A stretch of DNA of 64,000 bases from assembly GCF_000208925.1 (NCBI RefSeq), contig NW_001914865.1:62001-126000 (forward strand). Direction: 5' to 3'. Under the pieces are notes generated by a model. The model searched no databases, was not told where the DNA came from, and worked only from the letters and a program-made list of their open reading frames with translations. Source of the DNA: Entamoeba histolytica HM-1:IMSS (taxonomy: Eukaryota; Evosea; Mastigamoebida; Endamoebidae). The translations under genes and the position numbers were made by a program. Position 1 is the first letter of the stretch. The number at the start of each line of letters is the position of its first letter. This document shows positions 30,433 through 39,350 of the stretch, piece by piece.

Positions 30433-30788
30433 TAAATGAATCAAAAATTAAGTTCTTATGAAGGGTTTATAAGGTAGTAACAACACGATCATCAAAAAAA
30501 AACATTTCATTATGAAAAAGAAGCAACTTTCGAGTAAGAAAGAAGGGAATTTTTTATTACTTCATTACTACATTCTTCTTCTTTACTTTTAGTAAAAAGA
30601 TAACAAAATTTAAAAAAAACAACATTGCTTTAAATATGAGAAACTAACTTAAAACACTTTTTGGTATTTATGACTCATTTGTTCTGTTAAAACAATAAAA
30701 ATACTTTTTAAATATTTCAAAATGAAAAAAGAAACAAAGAATAATATAACACACGATGATAAACAATTATGAAATTAATTACAAAAAT
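30433..30788. other. intergenic between sphingolipid synthase and unknown gene
   Basis: About 350 bp, AT-rich. The minus strand has CATAAGAACTTAA about 30 bp before the synthase ATG, a GAAC-type promoter motif (near 30447-30461). Nothing else recognised. Confidence 0.4.
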
Positions 30789-31697
30789 TTAGAACATCGA
30801 ATGACATAAAGAAGTACTTTCAGAACAATCAGAAATAATAGTATAAAATTGAGTAGAACATGGAGTAAATGCTGACAAGTCATTGCTTGGAGATGAAGAT
30901 TGATAAATCATTGAAAGATCAGTAAAATAATTTAGTCCACATAAATTTAGAAGTTCATCAGTAACTCCAACTTCATTTAAAGTATTTCGATTTATAATAG
31001 TAGTATGTTTTACTTGATGATTACCATTAATTGCATTTCTTAATTTAGATGTAATTGGTTTAAGCATTTCAGAAGTAACTATTTTACCATTAGGAAGAAT
31101 ATATTTTTTCCATACAAAGAAATGAAGTGTTCTCATAGTCATTTTTCTAGCCATAACCTGACATGTTAAAGTCATTCCTTTTTGAATTAAAAAGGAACTT
31201 AAATAATTACTAAAAACTGCTTCTTTATTTTTGGTTTTTCTTTTTCTTAAACAATTAGCATTTTCTTTTTCTATTAATTCATTTTCATTATTTCCCCAAA
31301 GAATAAGATTAGGATTAGTTTGTGCATCAGATTCTAATATTGGTAATTTCTCATAACATAATGTTTGAATTTCTTCTAACTGTGTTAAAGAAGAAATTAC
31401 TTCGGAATTAATGTTAAGTTCATTTGTAGATCGAATTCTTTTCTCTCCCCATAGCTTTCTCATAGCACACTCAAATAAAACACCATCCCTCAATACTGTA
31501 GATCCTGTTTTAACTTCATTGTCAATACTAATTTTATCCCCAATATAGACTTTTTTTGCAAATGAACTCATTTTAGTTTTATTAAATTGAACTTCAGCAC
31601 CCATAAGAATAGCAAATAATAATGTGTCTGCATTACATTCAGCTCGAACATTTCTACTAGCTCGTTGTTTTTGAGCTTCAACCGATGTTGTTTTCAT
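30789..31697 (-). CDS. unknown protein
   Basis: 302 residues with an ATG at 31697. Mixed helical/strand composition, a basic patch around CLRKRKTKNKE near residue 155, a Ser-rich C-terminus (SSSPSNDLSAF) and nine cysteines scattered through. No signal peptide, TM helix or motif I can place. Compositional bias is normal for coding sequence and the frame is uninterrupted, so it is a real gene, but I do not recognise a family. The basic patch could be a nuclear signal (inference). Confidence 0.65.
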   Translation of the reverse strand: MKTTSVEAQKQRASRNVRAECNADTLLFAILMGAEVQFNKTKMSSFAKKVYIGDKISIDNEVKTGSTVLRDGVLFECAMRKLWGEKRIRSTNELNINSEVISSLTQLEEIQTLCYEKLPILESDAQTNPNLILWGNNENELIEKENANCLRKRKTKNKEAVFSNYLSSFLIQKGMTLTCQVMARKMTMRTLHFFVWKKYILPNGKIVTSEMLKPITSKLRNAINGNHQVKHTTIINRNTLNEVGVTDELLNLCGLNYFTDLSMIYQSSSPSNDLSAFTPCSTQFYTIISDCSESTSLCHSMF

Positions 31698-31929
31698 TTG
31701 TATTGTATTTTTCCTTATTTGAACTTAAATAGGCAGCACAGCATTTTGCCTATCAAATCTAAAGGAAAAGCCATACAAAACTTGACTACATTTTATTTTT
31801 TTGATTATTTTCTTTAAGTCGTCTTTTTTCAACCTTCGATTCTAATTCCATTTTGACTTTCAAATGCTTATCAGTCCTTTCTTTCCTAATTCTTCGGGAT
31901 TATCCTCTTAATTAATCACTTTCTTAAAA

Positions 31930-32061
31930 ATGACAAATTTCTCATTGCCTATTGACCCTTATATTCCATCCAAACTAGATTCAAAAGAATCTGCCTGTCT
32001 AATACTGAAAAAAAATCTCATTCTTAATGAGAAATTCTTTTTCTTCTTATCCATCAAATAA
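31930..32061 (+). CDS. possible 43-residue microprotein
   Basis: A small ATG frame (MTNFSLPIDPYIPSK then LDSKESACLI) in a region of relatively high GC for an intergenic stretch. The second half is Phe-rich and looks like translated T tract. No RBS-like or GAAC element specific to it. Kept only as a candidate. Confidence 0.2.
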   Translation: MTNFSLPIDPYIPSKLDSKESACLILKKNLILNEKFFFFLSIK

Positions 32062-32114
32062 CAAAATTTAATAACAATTTAATAATAATAATAAATTAAT
32101 ATTCAACATGAAAA

Positions 32115-33515
32115 TCAAAGTTCCATTTGATTTGTGAGGAAAATATGGCAGGAAAGTGCTTGTGATAACTGTTTTACAGAGTCTTGTTGTTTTGAAATAA
32201 GTAAATGGTCAAACCAATCTCTTAAAGAATTGTCTTGACAAATGTCTTCAATTTCGAGATTTTGTTGAAGGAGAAATTGAAGAAAATGAAGTGATGACAT
32301 AAGAAGGTCTTGATTGTCGATTGGAGTTAAAGTTACCATTTTAATTAAAGCCACTTTCTCTTCAATGGAAAAAGGGTCATGACCTAAAGAAGATTTTATT
32401 ATTGTTTGGAAAGTTAACCTAGTTAAACTAAGACGAAGTGTTTCATCGGAAACGGATAAAGTTTTCGAAGGTAAATCACAGAAAGTGCTAGATTTGAATA
32501 ATTTTTCTGAGAAAGATTGTGAAGCATCACTTACATTATTTACACAGTCTAATATTAATCGGCGTGTAGTGAGGCTAGAATAATCGTTATTTTTTAAGAA
32601 TAAATTCAAACATAATTCTTCTATTTCTTCACAATAAACTTGACTTGTAATATTTCTTAATAACCGTAAAGCTGCTGTAATAGCAGAGTCATTCACTTCA
32701 CATGAGAAGTTAATAAATCGAAGAAGAGTGATAAGATAGTTATTACTAATAACATTAATGTTGTTAGTAACTATTTCTCCTAAAATAACGAAAGCAGTAG
32801 TTTTAGTTTTATCTTCTGGAATAGTTAACAGTCTAATAGTCAGAGGAAGAAAAGATGTTAAAATTTTTTCATCATGGACTTTACTTGAAATACAACGAAT
32901 TAACCAAATTAGGGAATAAGGAATCTTTTGACAAGTTTCAAAAACTTTTAATAAACGTTGTGGTAATTGGTTTTCCATTGAATATTTAAGAATTAATGGT
33001 GAATCAAGCAGAAGATTACATAAACAACCACAACCTAACCCAATTAACTCATTTTCATTTAAAGAATCCATGAGAATTTGAAAGATGTTATATTTAATGA
33101 GTTCGTTATTATAAATTGAATCAAAACCTGTTATATTTTGGATAATACCAAGAAACATTTGTTTTTGACGAATGTTCATCAAGATATATTGTTGAGTTAG
33201 TTTATAAATGACACCACACATAAACATCTCAGTAAAAGGAGGATGGTTTTGTCTTGAAGAATTGTTATAAATTTGTTCTAGAACTTTGTTAAACTGTTTT
33301 TCCTCTAATTTATTTTCATTTAACTGTTCATAGATATCACGATAACGTTCTTCGTAACCACGTGGAGATAATCTTGGAGATTCATCTTCAATAACAGAAA
33401 CAATTCTTTGTGATGCTAACATTATTTCTCTTCTTCCTTTTCTTTTTTCTGATAAAATAGCATTTCGTTGTTGACATTGTTGTTTTAAGTTATTAAAGCT
33501 TCTGAGTGAAGACAT
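32115..33515 (-). CDS. importin-alpha-like armadillo protein
   Basis: 466 residues. N-terminal basic stretch (EKRKGRREIML within residues 23-33) has the look of an importin-beta-binding segment, followed by ARM-like helical triplets through the body (for example LIGLGCGCLCNLLLDSP, ALRLLRNITSQ, RLILDCVNNVSDA). Importin alpha binds NLS cargo and importin beta for nuclear entry. It is divergent: the usual Trp-Asn pairs are mostly lost, with WLIRCISS as the nearest remnant, and the IBB is short, so cargo binding may be altered. Alternative: another ARM scaffold. Confidence 0.7.
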   Translation of the reverse strand: MSSLRSFNNLKQQCQQRNAILSEKRKGRREIMLASQRIVSVIEDESPRLSPRGYEERYRDIYEQLNENKLEEKQFNKVLEQIYNNSSRQNHPPFTEMFMCGVIYKLTQQYILMNIRQKQMFLGIIQNITGFDSIYNNELIKYNIFQILMDSLNENELIGLGCGCLCNLLLDSPLILKYSMENQLPQRLLKVFETCQKIPYSLIWLIRCISSKVHDEKILTSFLPLTIRLLTIPEDKTKTTAFVILGEIVTNNINVISNNYLITLLRFINFSCEVNDSAITAALRLLRNITSQVYCEEIEELCLNLFLKNNDYSSLTTRRLILDCVNNVSDASQSFSEKLFKSSTFCDLPSKTLSVSDETLRLSLTRLTFQTIIKSSLGHDPFSIEEKVALIKMVTLTPIDNQDLLMSSLHFLQFLLQQNLEIEDICQDNSLRDWFDHLLISKQQDSVKQLSQALSCHIFLTNQMEL

Positions 33516-33703
33516 TCTTTAGTATATTTAGATCATTCCTGAAAAAAAGAGTAATTTAAAAAAAATGTTTTATATCCCATATATTAATAAAAAGAAAGTA
33601 TTAATTAGTATATTACAATAAAAGAATTTTCAAAAAGAGAAAAACATGGAATGTCCCAAATTTGTAGTCGTAAACTCCAACGAATATCTTGAAATTAGAT
33701 ATA

Positions 33704-35515
33704 ATGAGAACCAGTGTTCAGATAAGCAAACAATTTCAAGAGGAGTATCTTCAAATGGCAAAAAGAAATGTTCTTATTGTAGAAGATATTCGTTCAGCTG
33801 AAAAAGAATTATATAAAAAATCACAACGATGGGTTCAGAGTATTGCTGGTTTGTTGAGGTTATTTTGTTTAGGAATCAACCTTCATTTTTTCCATTATTA
33901 TCCTGTTAATTATGGTATTTTTAGAAGGAAAATAAAAATACTAACAAGTATAGTTGCTGCACGTGAAGGAATTCATGTTTCAGAAACTCTAAAATCATAT
34001 AACGACAAATTTGAAAATAGTGATGTTAGTAATATCCAACGTGTATGTGTTGCTTTACAACAATTTGGTGAAATAGTTTATAATTTTGTACAACTATTAG
34101 ACCAATTACAATTAGATTTGGACCAATGTCTTTGTGAATCACTTCGTTCATTTATTGATGAAGAGTTATCAATAGCTATAAATGGACCAAAACTTGATTC
34201 TATTAAAATAACATCACCAACTACAAATCCAAAATTATCACAATCAGTTGCAATTACTCAAATGGCAATTAATAAATTTGAAATAGAATCTCTTAAACAA
34301 TTTACTAGTTCCTTTGAGACATTTGAAAATTTCACTGATGGAATGTTTACTCTTCCTCTGTATAAAGAAAGTTATGAATTTGCCAAGAAAGAAGCAAAAC
34401 AACTAGAGAATGTTTTTGAAGATAATTTAAATACAGAAATGTCTCTCTATAGAAATTATTTTGGTATTTCTATTAAAAGATTACTTGAAGAAGAAAATAG
34501 GATGAATGCACAAATTCCAATGGGATTAGAAAAGGCTCTCAAGTATTTGTATTGTAATGGTCTTGATAAAGAAGGATTGTTTAGAATAAGTTCAACACCT
34601 GATAAACTGAACTTTATGAAAATGAAATTTTTAGCAATTAATTATTCTAATGAAGACCCTTACCTTGTCGCAAATTTAGTTAAATCATTCTTTAAAGAAA
34701 TTCCAGGAAATTTAATTCCAAAAAGTTCAATCCCATCTTTCCTTGGATGGTATGGTTTGTTTTCTTGTGTCTCATTAGTTGTTGTATACTTTATTTTTAT
34801 TTTATAATTTAGTCTAATACTTATGAATATAGACGTTTTAAAACAACTAGAAAAAAGTAGTGAACCTGAAGACAAAGACAAACAAGATGAAAAACAATTA
34901 GCTATTAAAATAAATGCTGATCTTCCATTATCAATTCCATTGGAAAATTATACATGTCTTAAATATTTAGTTGCACTTTTATATGAATTATCAAAGAATG
35001 CAAAGTCAAAAATGACACCAAGTACCATTTCTACTTGTATCTCTCCTTCTATATTCTATTGTGACCCTTCACTAAAAAATGAAAAACTTCTTGAGTATAA
35101 TCTCAAGATCAACCAAATCTTTTCTTTTATCATTTCACATACACCTGTAGTATTCCCATCTGCTAAACGTTGTTTTTCATCAAGACAAAAAAGTATTTTT
35201 TTACAACATCCTGACTCAACTGATTCTTCGGATTCACAATCACCTTATCATTCTTCGAATTCACAACACTCATCTTCTCCATTTATTACTGAATCTCCGA
35301 GAACATTATCCTCAACAGTCTTAATTGATAAAAAAGCTAAAGAAAAAAAGAAAGAAAAAAAATCAAAAATGTCTCCTCTTCAAAACCAAGGAAGTATAAT
35401 GGAAAAAAATATTTCTAATCTTCAAGAACAATCATCTACTCCACGCTTTAAATCTCCACGATTTTTTGGAAAACGAGGAACTTTATTTGAATCTTCAAGG
35501 TTGAGTTTAATGTGA
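33704..35515 (+). CDS. RhoGAP-domain protein with BAR-like helical N-terminus
   Basis: Exons 33704-33848, 33954-34754 and 34833-35515 (first intron inferred) give about 542 residues. The frame begins at a TTG; ATG 33704 (MRTSVQIS) is the first good start. N-terminal half: long amphipathic helices of BAR/F-BAR type. Residues about 265-430: RhoGAP with the arginine finger in GLFRISS, NLVKSFFKEIPGNLIP, then across the splice FLGWYDVLKQ..., and the MTPSTISTCISPSIF helix. The C-terminal tail is Ser/Thr-rich and Lys-rich, probably disordered. Stimulates GTP hydrolysis on Rho-type GTPases at curved membranes (inference from the pairing). Confidence 0.82.
33849..33953 (+). other. probable intron of RhoGAP gene (105 bp, in frame)
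   Basis: Donor GTTTGTTGAG, acceptor AAGTATAG, with a CTAAC-like branch site just before. The length divides by three and has no stop, so a reading frame runs through; the retained 35 residues look like translated AT-rich intron. Splicing gives QSIAVAAREGIHV. Confidence 0.55.
34755..34832 (+). other. intron of RhoGAP gene (78 bp)
   Basis: Donor GTTTGTTTTC, acceptor GAATATAG. This acceptor, unlike the earlier TAG at 34810-34812, keeps the frame and rejoins the RhoGAP domain as FLGWY-DVLKQ. Confidence 0.8.
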
Positions 35516-35555
35516 TATGTGTTAATTTAATTTGTGTAGTTGTTTAAAAGAGTAT

Positions 35556-36746
35556 TCAATTAGTTTTGTTCTTCTTTGATTTTCTACAACAAAGAATATT
35601 ATAAATGATACTGGCTATAAACGCTATAATTGAATAAATAGCTAATAGAATGGTGACTGGAATACTAATAACAATGAAAGATAATACTTCTTTTGGTAAT
35701 AACCCACCGGCTGTTTCAAGGATTTTCATTGCTTGATTAGAAAATTCCCATGATGTTCTTGCTGATGGAACATGATAATGTTCATTTTCTTTTGTATTAT
35801 TCACAACATCATTACGAAGTCCTAAAGCAACAAAAACTTTATGAGCAAGATCTGGTCTATCTGTTAAAATACCTTTAGCACCTAATCCAATTGCACGTGC
35901 CATTTCAATTTCATTATTTACAGTGAAATACATAAATGGAGTATCAAGCTCATCTTGTAAGACTTTATAAAAACCATCACTTAATACATCAAACCCTTTC
36001 ATAGATAAATAAGGGGCAAAAAAGTATTCAACATTATTTGGATTTAAAAAGTAATACAACCGACTTAAGCCTAATGCCCCAGCTAAACCCATACTTAATC
36101 CTTCAACTTCATCATTTTCAGTGCAATACATATTACCAACTTGTTGTCTGAAATACACTTGCATAGGATGATAAGAACAGTCAATACAAACTTGTTTATT
36201 AATGTTTGGATATTTCTTTAACTCTTGAATTAACATGTCAACAGAGGCACTTACTTTATCTTTTAATTCAATAGAAATCCTAACATCTTTACCATAAAAT
36301 TCATCTAATAATTCATTTAAGGTTGTCATAGTAATTCCTTTTCCTCTTAATGGATAAGTTTTACCATCTTCTGTAAACCAATAACCAGCATCAACTTTTT
36401 TAAGTTCAGCTAATGTAAAGTCTTTAACTTGACCTTTAATGTTAGTTGTTCTATTCAACCAATAATCATGTAATAAAACAAATTTATTGTCTTTTGTCAT
36501 TTGAATATCACATTCTAATAAATCAACGTGATACTTATAATATGAAATCTTCATTGCTTCAAGAGTGTTTTCAGCATATATCCCTCTTCCTCCTCTATGA
36601 GCCACAAGTACTGGAAAATTATTATATTCAACTTGATGATGATCCCATCCATTTTTTGGTTTAACTATTGCGTTTAATAGTAATAGTACTCCATAAATTA
36701 AAGCACTAATTATGAAAACAGATTTAATAAATGAAATATTTCTCAT
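35556..36746 (-). CDS. glycerophosphodiester phosphodiesterase (GDPD), membrane-anchored
   Basis: 396 residues. An N-terminal TM helix (about 8-28) leads to a GDPD barrel: VAHRGGRGIYAENT, then LLECDIQMTKD, LLHDYWLNRTT and IELKDK, giving the catalytic His pair and the Glu/Asp metal ligands. It cuts glycerophosphodiesters to glycerol-3-phosphate and alcohol. A second TM segment lies near the C-terminus (about 345-385), followed by a Lys-rich cytosolic tail, so the catalytic domain is on one side of the membrane between two anchors. Topology is inferred. Confidence 0.9.
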   Translation of the reverse strand: MRNISFIKSVFIISALIYGVLLLLNAIVKPKNGWDHHQVEYNNFPVLVAHRGGRGIYAENTLEAMKISYYKYHVDLLECDIQMTKDNKFVLLHDYWLNRTTNIKGQVKDFTLAELKKVDAGYWFTEDGKTYPLRGKGITMTTLNELLDEFYGKDVRISIELKDKVSASVDMLIQELKKYPNINKQVCIDCSYHPMQVYFRQQVGNMYCTENDEVEGLSMGLAGALGLSRLYYFLNPNNVEYFFAPYLSMKGFDVLSDGFYKVLQDELDTPFMYFTVNNEIEMARAIGLGAKGILTDRPDLAHKVFVALGLRNDVVNNTKENEHYHVPSARTSWEFSNQAMKILETAGGLLPKEVLSFIVISIPVTILLAIYSIIAFIASIIYNILCCRKSKKNKTN

Positions 36747-37674
36747 ATAAAATTATGAGAGTGGATTATAAGATTTAAAAAATAGGGTTTTATTTCACAA
36801 ACTGATTATAAAGTAAAGTCGTTTAAAATTCCTTTAGTTAGACCTTATGCAGTTAAGAGACAAAAACACCTTTGTTGATACTAAACAATCAACTGATAAG
36901 AAGGTTTTTCTTTCAACCACATTATGACAAAAACATTCCCATTATATTATTGACAATATTGGAAATTATAATAATAAAACAATAATAAACAAAATTAAAA
37001 TTAAGGAAAGTATAAAGGATTTTGGTGTAGTAAATACTATTAAAACAATTAAAAAAAATCTACATAAATATGTTGGTTTATTCAATAAATTTAAATAAAG
37101 CATTCCTACTGAACTAAAGAAAATAAAAACAATTAATGAATGTATATTAAACATGAATCATTCTAAGTGAAATTAAGTCAAAACTTTCTTTTCTTAGTTA
37201 ATATTAAATAATAAAAGATAGAATTGTCCATTGGATCAACCATAACAACAAATGGTTATCAAGACAAAAACCAACTTTACTTAAAAAAAGAAGTACTTTA
37301 AGTATAAAAAAATTTAAACAATTATTTAGACTTAGGTAAAATACAATTTTCGACTTAGTAATACTTTTATTTATGAATGTTATTATGTTGATAAAATTAC
37401 ATTATGGGTCTAATTCATTACTAATATTTCTTTAGTTTCGGTAACATTGTTATTTACTTAAACATTATTAATTTATCGTCTTTCTGTTATTAAAGAGAAT
37501 AAACTACCTTGTGTAATGTCAAACATAAATCAATCCTAATTAATTTATTTGGTATCAGTTAGTTATTTAAATTGGGTAATGAAATGTTTTTAAATCAACT
37601 TCATTTACGACAAAACATCTTTGAAAAAGAAAACTTTAAGTTTAATTGAATTAAGAAGTTAACTCATTTTCTTT
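36747..37674. other. AT-rich intergenic, about 930 bp
   Basis: Contains a 62-codon, very hydrophobic minus-strand ATG frame at 36966-37154 (many Leu/Ile/Phe) that could be a single-span peptide but is more likely translated T-rich DNA. Nothing else seen. Confidence 0.4.
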
Positions 37675-37896
37675 TTAATCAACCACTTTCTTTTTCTTAA
37701 TCTCAGACTCTTTAACAGTTACGGCGCGATTTCTTTTTTTAATCTTTTCTAACGTTGGAATAACTTTTTCATTATGTTCATTTAAAATATTTGTTTCTAC
37801 AGTATCAAAATAGTGCAAAGGGTCACTTGGAAGTTCATTTAGTAATTCTTCTCTTCCTTTCCAAATGTCTTGCTCCTCAATGTTTTCACACTCCAT
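37675..37896 (-). CDS. small unknown protein, divergent from PIG-V gene
   Basis: 73 residues with normal coding composition: acidic N-terminus, WKGREELLNELPSDPLHYF in the middle, then Lys/Glu-rich KKKKVVD end. No TM or signal. The ELPSDPLHYF stretch looks like a short conserved motif but I cannot name the family. Its ATG lies 28 bp from the ATG of the plus-strand PIG-V gene, so the two share a tiny promoter region. Confidence 0.55.
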   Translation of the reverse strand: MECENIEEQDIWKGREELLNELPSDPLHYFDTVETNILNEHNEKVIPTLEKIKKRNRAVTVKESEIKKKKVVD

Positions 37897-37924
37897 TTAT
37901 TTTCAAGAAGATCTCATAATTCAT

Positions 37925-39229
37925 ATGGTAGTTTCTCCTCCTATAAAATTGTTAATTATTGGAATTACAACTAGGCTTGCCTATTATTTATGGATGGTAA
38001 TGTCATCTTCTATATTACCTCCATATGATCTACAAACCTATCTTCTTTCAGAGAATGTATCTCCATATCTTGCTCCATTTGCCAGTTGGGATGGTGTTCA
38101 TTTTTTGTCTATTGCAATGCATGGATATGTCCATGAACACCAACACGCTTTCTTCCCATTGTATCCATTAACCATTCGTTTATTTTCATTTATTTGTTCA
38201 ACGTCTGGATTTAATGAAGCAAACATTTACATTGTTTTTGGTCTATTTATTTCTTTAGTGTCTTTCCTTGTTAGTTTATTAACGTTATATGCTATTACAA
38301 AAAACCTTATGGGGGAGGTTTATGCATTTAAAACTGGAGTTTTATTCTGTTTTGCTCCAGCATCAGTATTTCTTACTTCTGTTTGTTTTTATTTGTGTTA
38401 TAAATATTATCTCATTGGTTCATGACATTAGGTTTATACTGAGTCATATTATGGATGTTTCTCATTGTTGGCTTGTTATTACTTATTATCTAAAAATAAT
38501 ATTCTTCTTTCTTGTGTTTTCTTTGCATTGGCATCATTTATAAGAAGTAATGGATTAATCAACATGGGTTTTGTGTTATATTATTTTATTAACACAATGA
38601 TACCTTTTTCAAGCTTTCCACATGTACAAAAACGTATTTCTGTTAAACATATAATCAACACTATATTACTGACAATATCCAACCTCGGTCCTTTTATGAT
38701 TTATGTCTACTTGGCATCATCTCAATTTTGTAATTTAGACCCTCTTCCACCATATTGCAAGTCTAAATTCCCTAATGTATATTCATACAATCAATCCCGT
38801 TATTGGAATCAAGGTTTCTTAAAATATTGGAGAGTCAAAGAAATTCCCAACTTCTTATTATGTGCACCTGCTGCAATAATTTCTCTGGTGTCAACAGTTG
38901 TATATCTTAAAAAGTATTTTGAACGTCATCCCCTTTTTCACTCTATTGTCAAAACTTCAGAACATAGTAATACAAAGAAATTTATGTTACAAAATGATGC
39001 ATTAGTTTATGTTGTTCATTTGTTTGTTCTTGTAGTTTTTGGTTTATTCTGTATGCATACTCAAGTTATCACACGATTTATTTCTGCATGTCCAGCTTTT
39101 TATTGGGGGTTGCTTTGGTTAACTGAACAAAAACAGTTTGGGATAATTCGTTATTTACCAATTTTCTATTCAACTTTCTTTACTTTCTTTGGTGGAGTGA
39201 TGTTTGGATCATTTTATCCATGGACATAA
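37925..39229 (+). CDS. PIGV: GPI mannosyltransferase 2 (PIG-V/Gpi18)
   Basis: Exons 37925-38380 and 38432-39229 give 417 residues. ATG 37925 is preferred; the longer frame starts at a TTG. Multi-span membrane protein of the ER. Conserved PIG-V blocks: ASWDGVHFLSIA, EHQHAFFPLYP, then VYTESYYGCFS immediately after the splice and LASFIRSNGLI. Adds the second mannose to the GPI anchor precursor (family knowledge). Entamoeba surface lectins and lipophosphoglycans need GPI anchors, which fits. The splice reunites the SVYTES motif. Confidence 0.9.
38381..38431 (+). other. intron of PIG-V gene (51 bp)
   Basis: Donor GTTTGTTTTT, acceptor GACATTAG; joins FLTS to VYTESYYG in frame. Confidence 0.85.
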
Positions 39230-39350
39230 GTGAATAACATGAATCAATGATTATCTTGTTTATGAAATTGTTGTGTTATTTTTTATGAAAAGAAAAAAGA
39301 AGATTTTTATATCTTTTTTTGATTCGTCATTGATTAATTATTTTATTATA

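Noticed and set aside
33849..33872. 24-nt intron ending at the first TAG in the RhoGAP gene
   Set aside because: Too short to be an intron and leaves AT-rich hydrophobic residues in the helical region.
36966..37154. 62-codon very hydrophobic minus frame
   Set aside because: Looks like translated T-rich DNA; no GAAC/TATA-type element close to its ATG. A single-span peptide cannot be excluded.
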